The translations under genes were made by a program, and so were the position numbers. From positions 868,001 through 932,000 of the forward strand of contig NZ_JAFFQE010000001.1 in NCBI RefSeq assembly GCF_016919005.1: a stretch of 64,000 nt of DNA, written 5' to 3'. This DNA comes from Desulfopila inferna (GTDB lineage Bacteria; Desulfobacterota; Desulfobulbia; Desulfobulbales; Desulfocapsaceae). Within the stretch, counting starts at the first letter, position 1. Each line of letters opens with the position of its first letter. Below the pieces are notes generated by a model. It made no database searches. It had not been told where the DNA came from and saw only the letters and a list, made by a program, of their open reading frames with translations. Shown in pieces: positions 1-8,560 of this stretch.

Positions 1-33
1 TCGGAAAAATGTTTGCTCCCCTGACCGGGTTTA

Positions 34-106
34 GTACCTTACAGATTGTTTTCTTGTTTTTTTGCAAGAAAATAATCTGTAAGGTACTTATCCAGCTCAG
101 CTGGAT
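34..106. repeat. Long hairpin plus palindrome, dispersed repeat B copy 1
   Basis: Two arms (34-56 and 65-87) form a 23-bp stem with a single G-T wobble around an 8-base T-rich loop; the outer arm reads GTACCTTACAGATT. It is followed by the palindrome ATCCAGCTCAGCTGGAT at 90-106. The same modules recur, degenerate and inverted, at 27519-27588, and fragments occur near 4974 and 23780. The palindrome touches the 3' end of the small gene at 106, so it may also end that transcript. Confidence 0.75.
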
Positions 107-297
107 TAAGGAGATTTAGCCCCTTCCTTAACACCTTTGATTATCTTGCGACATTCATTTTCAGCGTCCATTGCACTCTTGGCTGTGATTGTCTGAATAA
201 CCTTGTGATTGTCCTTCTGGATCAGCTCATATTCATCATCGCCAACATGATCCAGAAGCCAATCCCGCCATTGATGAATAGTAGTTCTTCTCTTCAT
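106..297 (-). CDS. Small hypothetical protein (63 aa)
   Basis: No family is recognised. The 63-residue product is charged and soluble, rich in Lys, Asp and Glu, with no signal peptide or membrane segment. It opens with a basic, Trp-containing stretch (MKRRTTIHQWRDWLLDHV) and continues with a predicted strand-helix pattern that would suit a small alpha/beta fold. The start is supported by a GGAGG Shine-Dalgarno site about 10 bases upstream of the ATG. Its 3' end abuts the palindrome of repeat B. It could be part of the repeat neighbourhood rather than a conserved gene; database conservation would settle this. Confidence 0.5.
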   Translation of the reverse strand: MKRRTTIHQWRDWLLDHVGDDEYELIQKDNHKVIQTITAKSAMDAENECRKIIKGVKEGAKSP

Positions 298-648
298 ATC
301 TTATTATCCTCCCGGCAGAACCGGGCATATAATTTATTTCCGATTCGCCTGCCCCTTTTAGCGACCTGTAATGTACAAGAAAGGTTTAAACAGGCGGCAG
401 GCATTCATTGGATCACAGCCGGCCTTCGGATCTGATGATACCGGTACGGTAAATTCTCTACGTCTTACTTTCAAATGGGAGAGGGAAATAAAGATCCTAA
501 CCGGTCCAGCGTTAGTTTGTAAGTTGTATATTTATATATGCTCTGTTTTTGAGGAAATGGCCAGAGTTATTATTCTCTTGGCCACAGAAGGCAATAATCA
601 CTCTCGCTCGGGAGCATCCTGTTAACACAAATAATCAGAAAAAAAACA
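298..648. other. Gene-less stretch
   Basis: No convincing coding signal, RNA gene or strong hairpin is seen. Open frames here are short and lack ribosome binding sites. Promoter elements for the small minus-strand gene at 106-297 would lie in the left part. Confidence 0.5.
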
Positions 649-1410
649 TCAAGAAGAATATTTCCCAACCGGCGCAAGGTAAATTGTGAACTGCTCTTGC
701 CCATCCACACCGATAAATTCGTCCATAGCTTCCTGATCATAGGCGGCAATGGCGCAAGTTCCGGCCCGGATCGCCTCACATGCGAGATAGAGGTTTTGGC
801 ATACATGGCCTGCATCGAGGAGAATCACGCGGTGGGCCGCCTGCAGGTAACGCCATTCCATGCGATAGGGAACGGTTGTCCAGACGAAGACAACAGCAGC
901 GCCGGCCACAAACTGCTGCCCAAAAACAGCCCGGGAAAGATTGGTTGAACTCCGGCTGTCGGCTGCAGCCATGAATACCAACTCATGAGAGAGCGGAAGA
1001 TAACGGTAAAGCCCCGCCGCCAAATTTTCCACCCGCTGAATGAACAGGTAGGTTTCGAAACTGTGCCTGGCCCCGGCCGATGGAACCGTACGGAAGTGAG
1101 GAGTTTGTTTCTGCGGATTTCTCTGCCCCTGGGTAGCCCAGAGCAGAAACGCCAGCTCTTCAAGGCTGAGATATTCATCATTAAAATTCCGCCGGCTCCG
1201 ACGATTGCCCATGGCAACCGCCAGATCGATTTCATGTATGACCGAACTCCATGATTCCCTCTCGGGCAACCGGACCCGGGACATCCCTTCATCAACATCT
1301 TCCTGCAATGGCGGCACGGCCACTCCCCTGTGCTGGTCGCTGGCACGAAAATCGATAGTCTTCCGGAGACTGTCCTTTAAAAACTCACGATATCGTTTCA
1401 TCTCATCCAT
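649..1410 (-). CDS. SagB/ThcOx-type nitroreductase-family oxidoreductase
   Basis: This 253-residue protein belongs to the SagB-type dehydrogenase branch of the FMN-dependent nitroreductase superfamily. Signature pieces in order are the flavin-binding RRSRRNF segment, VPSAGARHSFETYL, GLYRY, the dimer-helix segment DAGHVCQNLYLACEA, and the C-terminal GTCAIAAYDQEAMDEFIG. In peptide clusters SagB oxidises azolines to azoles in Ser/Thr/Cys-derived rings. No cyclodehydratase (SagC/SagD, YcaO) or precursor peptide is nearby, so the substrate cannot be assigned. A second Met four codons in is an alternative start; neither has a strong Shine-Dalgarno site. Confidence 0.85.
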   Translation of the reverse strand: MDEMKRYREFLKDSLRKTIDFRASDQHRGVAVPPLQEDVDEGMSRVRLPERESWSSVIHEIDLAVAMGNRRSRRNFNDEYLSLEELAFLLWATQGQRNPQKQTPHFRTVPSAGARHSFETYLFIQRVENLAAGLYRYLPLSHELVFMAAADSRSSTNLSRAVFGQQFVAGAAVVFVWTTVPYRMEWRYLQAAHRVILLDAGHVCQNLYLACEAIRAGTCAIAAYDQEAMDEFIGVDGQEQFTIYLAPVGKYSS

Positions 1411-1653
1411 TGTGAAAAACTCATGTGTTATTTAACCTCAAACCCCGTCCATGGGGGGCTTCGCTGCAGCCGTCCGGGGCAGAGGCCCGTGAAAAGAGAG
1501 CAGTCCCAACCTTGAGCTGAGGATTAAGGTTAATCAGTTAACATAATAATGTTTTATTCTGAATCAGGCAAACCAGACCTGTTTGAACATGGGGAAGACT
1601 GCTCCGTTTTCCATTTTTTCCGTCGAGTCTCCGGCATGGCACCAGTCGAGTAG

Positions 1654-2802
1654 TTACGGTTGCTCGGTGGAGCTGATTCGCCAAACGTTCCCCTCATCGT
1701 GATCGGTCAGAACGTAAATCGATCCATCCGGAGCAACATCAACATCGCGTATGCGCTTCGGCAGAGAAAACCGTTCTTCATCGACCACTGTGGAACCGTC
1801 CAAGACAAGTCGGACAACTTCCTTTGTTGTCAGGCCGCCGATCAGCATATTATTTCTCCACCCGGGAAACATATCACCCTGATAAAAGGCCATTCCTGAA
1901 GGGGAGATCACCGGTGTCCAGCGTCTGAGTGCATCTTTAAATTCAGGTCGTGTCGGCGGCTCGGGTATTTTCCTGCCGTCGTAATGCTTACCCCAGCTGA
2001 CCACCGGCCAACCATAATTGGCGCCCTTCTCTATGATATTAAGCTCATCTCCGCCTGAGGGACCCATCTCTCCTACCCAGAGGATTTCCGTCCCAGGCTG
2101 AAAGGCCACCGCCTCGATATTGCGGTGACCATATGTCCAGATCTCATCTTCTGCATCTTGCCGGCCAACAAAGGGATTGTCTTCCGGAATGGAGCCATCT
2201 GCATGGATACGAATCACTGTCCCGAGATGATTGGACAAATCCTGGGCGGGATCAAACTTGAAGCGCTCACCCAGAGCCAAAAAGAGATACCTGCCGTCCG
2301 GCGAAAATTCAATACGGTTGCCGAAATGATTGGAGCCGTCGACATACGGTTTTTGCACAAAGATATCTTCGAAGCTGTCGATGCCTGCACCGGCCAGCAC
2401 ACCCCGGCCGAGAGCTGTGGCAGCTTTGCCTCCTTCCCCGGGCTTGGCGTAGGAGAGATAGATCATATTGTTCTCCGCAAAATCGGGGTCAAGCGCCACA
2501 TCCATCAAACCGCCCTGTCCGCCTGTCCTGACTTCCGGAACACCCGTCAAGGGTTCGGAAAGGGTATTGTCAGTTTGCAGAATATAGAGGTTACCCGTAT
2601 TGCGCTCGGTGACCAGCAGGCGTCCATCGGGGAGAAAAGCCATCCCCCAGGGATGGTTCAGCCCCGCCGTCAGGTTTTCTACCTTTAAATCAACACCATC
2701 TTTGGTCGTAAGTGTTTCTACCTGTTCAAGCGCCATTGCCGAAAAGGATGTTACAGCAAGGACGAGCAATCCGGACAGAACAATTAGGTGTATGTTTTTC
2801 AT
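1654..2802 (-). CDS. Secreted PQQ-type aldose sugar dehydrogenase (GSDH family)
   Basis: A beta-propeller soluble sugar dehydrogenase of the glucose/sorbosone dehydrogenase family (YliI/Asd type), predicted to oxidise aldoses in the periplasm with PQQ. Residues 1-24 form a cleavable signal peptide ending SFSAMA. Family landmarks are the N-terminal LNHPWGMAFLPDGRLLVTER, QGGLMDVALDPDF, NHFGNRIEFSPDG, the YGHRNIEAVAF segment and GGDELN. The 382-residue length is typical. GAGGAG lies 6-8 bases before the ATG. No pqq biosynthesis genes are in the window, so cofactor supply is unknown. It is a single gene with the transporter gene upstream on the same strand. Confidence 0.9.
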   Translation of the reverse strand: MKNIHLIVLSGLLVLAVTSFSAMALEQVETLTTKDGVDLKVENLTAGLNHPWGMAFLPDGRLLVTERNTGNLYILQTDNTLSEPLTGVPEVRTGGQGGLMDVALDPDFAENNMIYLSYAKPGEGGKAATALGRGVLAGAGIDSFEDIFVQKPYVDGSNHFGNRIEFSPDGRYLFLALGERFKFDPAQDLSNHLGTVIRIHADGSIPEDNPFVGRQDAEDEIWTYGHRNIEAVAFQPGTEILWVGEMGPSGGDELNIIEKGANYGWPVVSWGKHYDGRKIPEPPTRPEFKDALRRWTPVISPSGMAFYQGDMFPGWRNNMLIGGLTTKEVVRLVLDGSTVVDEERFSLPKRIRDVDVAPDGSIYVLTDHDEGNVWRISSTEQP

Positions 2803-2864
2803 ATCAGTCTCCTCGTAAGATTTAACCTCACAATTTTAACAATCGACAACTTTTCAGTTTTCCT

Positions 2865-3989
2865 TCAGATGTCACCCTCCCCGCTTTTATCTCCAAGCAC
2901 ATCCTCGACATATACCATTTTCAAGAATTGGAGGATGACGGCCATCAACGGAATGGCCAGGATAAATCCTATTATGCCGAACAGACTGCCGAAGAGAATC
3001 TGGCTGATCACCCCCAGGGCAGGTGGTATCCTGGCGGTTCTGTGAAATATAATCGGCATGATAACGTTGGCCTCCACATTCTGGATAATCATATAGAGAA
3101 TAAATACATAAAGGGCCAACGTCGGGGACTCAAGAAAGGCGAGGAGAATGATGGGCACCATGGCGATGAGGGGCCCAAGATAAGGGATAAAGGTCATCAA
3201 TCCTGTGATCAGGGCGAGGATAAGGGCCAGGGGAACATCCAGCAGACTGAGCATAATCCAGGTACTGAGCGCCAGCACAGTCATGGAGATCATCTGCCCC
3301 AGAAGCCACCAGCGGAGCGTGCTGCCTATGGCAATCAGGACCTCAGCCGTTCTTTTGCGGCTGTCGAGGGGAATCAGCTGCAGGAAGCCGGATTTGTACA
3401 TTCCGGGACTGTAGGCGAGAAAGACCCCGACAACGATAATAATTATCAGGCCGGTGACGGCATCCAGTGTAATGGAAAAAATGCCTGCGATCCTGCTCCA
3501 GATTCCAGTACCATCTGAATCATCATCTTCGAAATCAGCAAGCTGCTCCACCAGGTACTGCCCGGCTTCATACCTCTGCAGCCAGTCCAGAAGTTCCTCT
3601 ATTGATTTCTGGATCTGTGTAGACAGCGCCTCCATTTCATCTGCCAGCATGGGGACCACCATAATGACCATGAGAACGAGCAATCCTGTTAAGACTGCCA
3701 GAGTGATCGTCACGGCAACCCAATGCGAAATCAAGGGCAAACGCTTTACCTGACTGCTCAGGAAGTCCAGCAGAACGGCAAAAAGGATTCCGGCGAAAAA
3801 GAGCAGAAGAATATCGGTTGTCTGTCGGGCAAGTACTGCCAGAATGACGATAACCAGAACCGTGATCGCCTGCACCAGGGTTTTCCTGAATATCTGCCCG
3901 CTGGAACCTCTGGAACCGAAGAGTCCTCCCTCGTCCTTTGCATGGATAACTAAAGCTTCCGCCTTCTTTTCCCTTTCTTCCTGATTCAT
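2865..3989 (-). CDS. AI-2E family transporter (PerM/UPF0118)
   Basis: Polytopic membrane protein of the AI-2E transporter family, named for a proposed role in autoinducer-2 export and also including Na+/H+ antiporters; the substrate here is not known. Hydrophobic pairs occupy the N-terminal third, followed by a soluble acidic insert (LADFEDDDSDGTGIW) and five or more C-terminal helices containing the family block GLMTFIPYLGPLIAMVP. The start at 3989 is preferred over an in-frame start at 4055 because AGAGG lies just upstream and the extra 22 residues look non-native. That gives 374 residues, a normal length. Confidence 0.88.
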   Translation of the reverse strand: MNQEEREKKAEALVIHAKDEGGLFGSRGSSGQIFRKTLVQAITVLVIVILAVLARQTTDILLLFFAGILFAVLLDFLSSQVKRLPLISHWVAVTITLAVLTGLLVLMVIMVVPMLADEMEALSTQIQKSIEELLDWLQRYEAGQYLVEQLADFEDDDSDGTGIWSRIAGIFSITLDAVTGLIIIIVVGVFLAYSPGMYKSGFLQLIPLDSRKRTAEVLIAIGSTLRWWLLGQMISMTVLALSTWIMLSLLDVPLALILALITGLMTFIPYLGPLIAMVPIILLAFLESPTLALYVFILYMIIQNVEANVIMPIIFHRTARIPPALGVISQILFGSLFGIIGFILAIPLMAVILQFLKMVYVEDVLGDKSGEGDI

Positions 3990-4484
3990 CCCAAACCTCT
4001 GGTTTGCCGATGCATCTTGCTCGCTCCTTGCCGAACTGCAGCGCTTGAGCTCCAAACTTCAGGAATTGAAGTCCATTCTATCCCGGATATTTCACGAGTC
4101 AGTAAAAATCATTATTAATATGATGGAGTGCATTTAAGGAATGATTATTTCATGCAATGTTTTCAAGTTAGAGGATGCAATATTCATACCGTAGCACGAA
4201 CGACCTTTCAGCACGGCAGGTTTTTTACCACGGGAGAGCAGGCGGAACCAGAGTTGTCGAGATACTTTCTGATAAAGTTTCAGAATGCCAGTGAGAAATA
4301 GGACCTCAGCTGAACGGGCATGTATAATACGAGGCAGCTCAAGGACAATTAAATTTCGGCTGGAGCGGGAGAGAGGAAAGACAAATCACGCCATTCGCTC
4401 TACTTTGTCCTCTCCGGCGGGACTCATCCGTTTATAAAAGAACAGATGCTTAAATTTGGTTCATCAAACAGAAGCCCCTTTGGT

Positions 4485-4597
4485 GCACAATCATCAAGAT
4501 GGCGGTGAGCAAAAACGTTGGGCTTCGACCGGCCGGATTACCGTAATCGAATTTTGAAAGGGTTGATTGGCGGTGAGCCTGGCGAACTCCAGTAATT
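4485..4597. repeat. Dispersed repeat A copy 1
   Basis: This copy begins CACAATCATCAAGATGGCGG and runs through CGTTGGGCTTCG to GGCGAACTCCAGTAATT. It matches 27669-27803 over its whole length, with indels, and a shorter piece at 23869-23906. It lies in a gene-less stretch (3990-4624) that otherwise shows nothing recognisable. The core resembles the GTTGGGCTTCG-type interspersed sequence met in many bacterial genomes. Confidence 0.7.
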
Positions 4598-4624
4598 AGC
4601 AAAGCGTTAACCTAGCGAATACCC

Positions 4625-4879
4625 TCAGACAAGAATCAGCACACACCAGAGCATAAAATTTATCTGGTAGATATGGAACCACGCCAAAGGCATTTTTTTG
4701 TCTCTGCAGATCTCATAATATCTTGCCGCGGATTCGAACAAATAGAAGGGATTGAACCAGAATTTATTTTCGTTGAATTCATTATGTTCCTGCAAAAGAG
4801 GAATAATCCTGTAGACATAAATTGCTACATAGAGGACAAAGGCGCTGGTGAAAAAGATAAATTTTGTTTGAAAATCCAT
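4625..4879 (-). CDS. Small putative membrane protein (84 aa)
   Basis: Unrecognised. Two hydrophobic segments are visible, roughly residues 7-29 (TSAFVLYVAIYVYRIIPLL) and 66-84, joined by a polar Asn/Phe-rich loop (EHNEFNENKFWFNPFYLFES). The C terminus ends inside the second segment. No good Shine-Dalgarno site precedes the ATG and the gene is isolated between repeats, so it may be a gene remnant. Composition (low GC) differs from nearby genes. Confidence 0.35.
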   Translation of the reverse strand: MDFQTKFIFFTSAFVLYVAIYVYRIIPLLQEHNEFNENKFWFNPFYLFESAARYYEICRDKKMPLAWFHIYQINFMLWCVLILV

Positions 4880-5291
4880 GCTGTTGCGGAATTATAAGAT
4901 GATTTTTGGCGATACAACCAGTACCCTGCTGATTTTCCTGGTTTTTATTGTGAGTTAAACAACCTGTCTAAAGTTTCTTATCCAGCCTGGCCGGGTTAGC
5001 AGAAAAGAACTTACAATAATAATTATTAGAAAACAAGATTGATGGTGGAGCAAAAAGTCCTCTAACGCCTCGTGGCAGCACCGTACCAGGCTCCTGGACA
5101 AACTGACAGCGGATTACGGACGAACACTGTAAAAAGGTAATCGATCGATAGCAGAAACGGATTGAGTAAGGAGGGCAAAGTCCGCGGCAGGTGGGAATGT
5201 CAGCAATCCTGGTTATCAGGTAAAGTTGCCCTGTGGTAGACGTTTCGAACCATGGATCCTGTCGGTGGGTGTGGACATGGAATCTGATTGA

Positions 5292-5326
5292 TGCCGTCAT
5301 TCCGAATCTGATCCGAAATGACGGCA
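5292..5326. repeat. Inverted repeat in a gene-less stretch
   Basis: TGCCGTCATT and AATGACGGCA form a perfect 10-bp stem, followed on the plus strand by an AT-rich run ending ATTTTT. It lies 34 bases past the stop of the minus-strand Hdr-like gene and may act as its terminator, although the U-run is on the wrong side for that strand. The sequence resembles CGTCATTCCG-type interspersed palindromes. The rest of 4880-5359 holds only a fragment of repeat B (about 4974-4998). Confidence 0.5.
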
Positions 5327-5359
5327 ATTACAATTTTTCGCTAATTTCAAAACCCAACA

Positions 5360-7642
5360 TCAATTAAAAATAGTCAGACTAGATTTTTCGTGCCCCCGTG
5401 TATCCGATAAGTCTACAGACTGACAGAGAAGCTCGGCGACATCCTGAACCTTAATCTTATCTTCCACACCTAGCTTACCTATAGCATCACTCAACATCCG
5501 GATACAATACGGACAGGCAGTGGCAATCACCTCGGCACCGGTATCCATGGCCTCTTTGATGCGGATCTCCCCCATACTTTCCTTGCCAGGAGTACCAGCC
5601 CAAATACCGCCCCCACCGCCACCGCAACAAAAACTTCGGTCCCTGTTATTCCGCATCTCCACCAGTTTGAGACCGGGTATGGAATGAAGAATCCGGCGCG
5701 GTGCCTCGTAAACGTTATTGTATCTCCCCAGATAACATGGGTCGTGATAGGTCACCTTCAGATCGAGGCTGTTGACAGGGTTTACCTTGCCGGATTGAAT
5801 GAGTTGGTCGAAGAGCTCGGTATAATGGATTTTCTCAACATCTTTCAGCCCTTCATAGTCTTTGCTGAAGGTATTGAGACAATGGGGAGAAACTGCCAGG
5901 ATCTTTGAGACACCTGCTTCCTGGAACATCTCGGTATTTTTACTCTTCAGATCATCTGTAACTTCGACGGCGCCTATCTTATCTGTTATATCACCGCAGC
6001 AGCTTTCCTTTGTCCCCAGAGTTCCGTATGAAACCCGGGCATGCTCGAGAAGACGCAAAAGAGCCACTCCACCTCTCTCGCTTCTCTTGTGGGAACTGGT
6101 GTCGTAGGTAGTCGTACAGCAGTTGAACAGGCAATATTCATGATCCTGTTGATAGGCTGGAATTTTGATTTCTCCTGTCCATTCCAGCCGCTCCTCCCGT
6201 TTTCCGCCCCAGATATTGCCTTCTTTTTGCAGATTGCCGATCGCTTTTTTGAAAATCCTGGGCATAAGATCGGCATCGACCACTCGCCTGCGGATGGATT
6301 TAATCACATATAGGATGCCGATCCCCCGCGGACACTGCTCGGTACAAATATCACAAGTAACACAATCCCAGGAAGATTCGTCGACACCGACGGTTGTCGC
6401 TCTGTCCAGAGCGAGATGCCGGAGGATCAGGCGCGGACTGTAATCCACTATCTCTGCACTGGGACAGACGGTGGTACAGGTGCCGCAGTGCATGCAGGCG
6501 GTAAAGGCATCACCGACTTCGTTCTTTATCGCTCTGGTATCAACGACGGAAGGAATCAATGCCTTTTCCTTTACAGTCGCAAGAAAGACGGCCAACGGCC
6601 TGTAGAACAGATGTGACCATTTCCCGAACGGAACCTCGATGACAAGCATGGGAACCGCGATCGCCAGGTGAATTACATAGATAACATAAGTTCCCATCGG
6701 CCATCCGCCGATGCGAAAGAGATGCATCATGATACCCGTCAACGTTGTAAGGAAAAGGAGAACCAAAAAAAGCCAATCGGAGGTGTGGGAATAGCGATGC
6801 ATCATTTCCTGCTTTTTGCGGCGGCTGACAAACATTTCCACAGTTATAAAAAGCAGGACACCGGTTGCATAATAACCAAAGAGACTGGAAAAATGCCAAC
6901 TGCTGTCGTCGACCTGAAACCAGCGGAGAAAAACAATGATCAGGGTCAGCATTGTCAGATAGCCGCTGACCAAAAGAAAGTGTTTCAACCATCTGCTATT
7001 GTCCTCGCCGCACTTTCTCCATTTTTTCTGCGTGGCAAAATGGAGGATAAAGGCTTTGGCCTCGGTAAGGTAAAGCCTGAATGGCACTTTGGTCCCATTC
7101 ATTATATAACGGTACATCCGCAAGGCATTGGAGAGCAAAAAGAGCGACAAAACTCCGGCCAGCGCCAGATCCCCCACTTCCACCCAAAAAACGGGAGCAA
7201 AAGTATTGACCGAAACATATTCGGTGATCATCGGTCCATGAAAAAATACAAAGAGAAGAATGACGAAAAGGGCAACGGCGCCCAGGGCTCCGAATTCCCA
7301 GGCCTTGGAAAGGTAAAACTTCCGGGCCAGTCCTGTCCAGTCATACTGAATAGTAAGCCAGCGCCGCACCGCCATCATCGTCTCGGCCGGTTCGGCTCCC
7401 CTGGGACAGTTAGTGTTGCATTCTCCGCAGTAGTAGCACAACCAGGGTTCGGTCGAGGCAAGGAGCCTGTCCTTCAGACCGAGCTGCAGATATCGATATA
7501 TCTTTCGCGGAAATGGATTATTACCCTGCGACAACGGACAGCTTGCACTGCAGGTACCACACTGCATACAAACTTCCATGTCTTTGGCTCCCAGCTCCTT
7601 GACCTCACTGTACAAGTCCAGGTATGTACTGATGTTCTTCAC
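5360..7642 (-). CDS. HdrC-NarI-HdrC-HdrD fusion: membrane heterodisulfide-reductase-like protein
   Basis: A 760-residue electron-transfer protein. Two 4Fe-4S motifs come first (Cys25/28/31/35 and Cys69/72/75/79). About six membrane helices follow (roughly 110-350) with NarI/HdrE-like histidines that could hold b-type haem (MHLFRIGG, IHLAIAVPM). Next are a second pair of 4Fe-4S motifs near 380 (CMHCGTC) and 430 (CVTCDIC), then two HdrD-type Cys-rich CCG domains (CLFNCCTTTYD and ESCCGD; HDPCYLGRYN and FCCGGGGGG). The family passes electrons between menaquinone and cytoplasmic thiol/disulfide or other carriers; the real partner is unknown. It starts with GTG seven bases after AAGGAG. A sigma-54 promoter and the 28-residue peptide gene lie upstream on the same strand. 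Confidence 0.88.
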   Translation of the reverse strand: MKNISTYLDLYSEVKELGAKDMEVCMQCGTCSASCPLSQGNNPFPRKIYRYLQLGLKDRLLASTEPWLCYYCGECNTNCPRGAEPAETMMAVRRWLTIQYDWTGLARKFYLSKAWEFGALGAVALFVILLFVFFHGPMITEYVSVNTFAPVFWVEVGDLALAGVLSLFLLSNALRMYRYIMNGTKVPFRLYLTEAKAFILHFATQKKWRKCGEDNSRWLKHFLLVSGYLTMLTLIIVFLRWFQVDDSSWHFSSLFGYYATGVLLFITVEMFVSRRKKQEMMHRYSHTSDWLFLVLLFLTTLTGIMMHLFRIGGWPMGTYVIYVIHLAIAVPMLVIEVPFGKWSHLFYRPLAVFLATVKEKALIPSVVDTRAIKNEVGDAFTACMHCGTCTTVCPSAEIVDYSPRLILRHLALDRATTVGVDESSWDCVTCDICTEQCPRGIGILYVIKSIRRRVVDADLMPRIFKKAIGNLQKEGNIWGGKREERLEWTGEIKIPAYQQDHEYCLFNCCTTTYDTSSHKRSERGGVALLRLLEHARVSYGTLGTKESCCGDITDKIGAVEVTDDLKSKNTEMFQEAGVSKILAVSPHCLNTFSKDYEGLKDVEKIHYTELFDQLIQSGKVNPVNSLDLKVTYHDPCYLGRYNNVYEAPRRILHSIPGLKLVEMRNNRDRSFCCGGGGGGIWAGTPGKESMGEIRIKEAMDTGAEVIATACPYCIRMLSDAIGKLGVEDKIKVQDVAELLCQSVDLSDTRGHEKSSLTIFN

Positions 7643-7926
7643 AATATTCTCCTTGGAAAATCAGAAAACGTGACTCCCGGAACGAAGAATTCGTCCCGGT
7701 GCCCTATCATCTCTGTTCTGTGCCGATCAATATTTGAACAACTACAATCACAGCATTTTATCGAACATATGCACATTACGAAGTCGGTATATTCTTCATA
7801 GCTTCCAGCCGTATATCTTTTCTGAAATTTTTGGCTTTGAATGAAAGACTCTGGATCTTAAAATGTTTTTTCCAGCCTGTTACCGGATACTTAGTTTAGG
7901 TAATCGACCTGTCCATTAGATCGATT

Positions 7927-8013
7927 TCAGATCACAATTACCATGAGGCAGAATATCAGGATAACAAGCATCTCTATGGCCGTACTTAAAATATCTTTTA
8001 TTTTTTCTATCAT
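7927..8013 (-). CDS. 28-residue membrane peptide, first gene of the sigma-54 unit
   Basis: A short frame with a strong GGAGGG Shine-Dalgarno site seven bases before its ATG. The product begins MIEKIKDILSTAIEM and ends in an uninterrupted hydrophobic stretch (LVILIFCLMVIVI), which is a short amphipathic helix followed by one membrane span. It lies between the predicted sigma-54 start near 8252 and the Hdr-like gene at 7642, all on the minus strand. It may be a small subunit that steadies the membrane protein, a regulatory membrane peptide, or a toxin-like peptide; the sequence does not decide. The rest of 7643-8262 shows no other gene. Confidence 0.5.
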   Translation of the reverse strand: MIEKIKDILSTAIEMLVILIFCLMVIVI

Positions 8014-8262
8014 TTACGTACCCTCCAGTGAAATGCTCGCCTAATTGTGCTTTTCTTGTTCTGGTACAATTCGTCGTTAGGCGATGATTGCTGTTTGTGC
8101 AATGTCGTCTCCACGTTTATTGCCAGCGCCGATCCCGCTTTTTACCTGGTTTTTGAATTGACTGATTATTTGATATCTTGCGTTCTCCCTCGCATTTTGA
8201 ATTCAGTAGCAGAATGAGTTTTCCGCGCCTCCTGCGCTCTATTTTGAACTTATGATTGAAAA

Positions 8263-8278
8263 AGCATGAACCATGCCA
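8263..8278 (-). promoter_or_regulatory. Predicted sigma-54 promoter for the peptide/Hdr unit
   Basis: The minus strand reads TGGCATGGTTCATGCT, with GG and GC separated by exactly ten bases as required for -24/-12 promoters. It differs at only two of 16 positions from the promoter at 10088-10103. Transcription would start near 8252 and run through 7927-8013 to 5360. Activator sites lie about 140 bp upstream. Confidence 0.75.
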
Positions 8279-8372
8279 CAATATATACAAAAGAATTGAC
8301 TATGGTATGTGACTGAATATATTGTATCTATTGAATTTTATATACGAGTTCATCGCCCTTAATGGAGACCAT

Positions 8373-8424
8373 GGAGTAGCACAACAAAAACCCTTTGCAA
8401 CTTAAAGGTTGCATTTTCGCTACT
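8373..8424. promoter_or_regulatory. Upstream activator site for the Hdr-unit sigma-54 promoter
   Basis: Contains GTTGCATTTTCGCTAC (8408-8423), matching the two sites at 10201-10250. It is framed by GAGTAGC (8374-8380) and GCTACTC (8418-8424), with TTGCAAC/GTTGCA as an inner inverted repeat. A degenerate second half-site sits about 32 bp away, similar to the 34-bp spacing of the other pair. The distance to the -24/-12 element (about 130-150 bp) suits an enhancer-bound AAA+ activator. Confidence 0.6.
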
Positions 8425-8560
8425 CTTTGGCAATTTAATCCTGAAATCATCCACAGCAGTGTTTGTATTGGAGTGTCGGGAACTGGGAGCAAACGATAAG
8501 AAGGAGTTGGTCATTCGAGGCAGCCTCAGAGGGGGAAACAGCGGGCAGGAGTCGGTCGCA

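Noticed and set aside
2125-2688. 187-codon plus-strand frame
   Set aside because: Antisense to the sugar dehydrogenase gene; no domain and no ribosome binding site.
4968-5327. 119-codon minus-strand frame
   Set aside because: It runs through a repeat fragment and the 5292-5326 palindrome, with odd composition and no start signal.
4880-5359. RNase P, 6S or tmRNA gene
   Set aside because: No conserved blocks of those RNAs were found on either strand in this gap.
6668-7801. 377-codon plus-strand open frame
   Set aside because: It is antisense to the Hdr fusion gene, whose 4Fe-4S and CCG motifs prove the coding strand. The long frame arises from codon bias.
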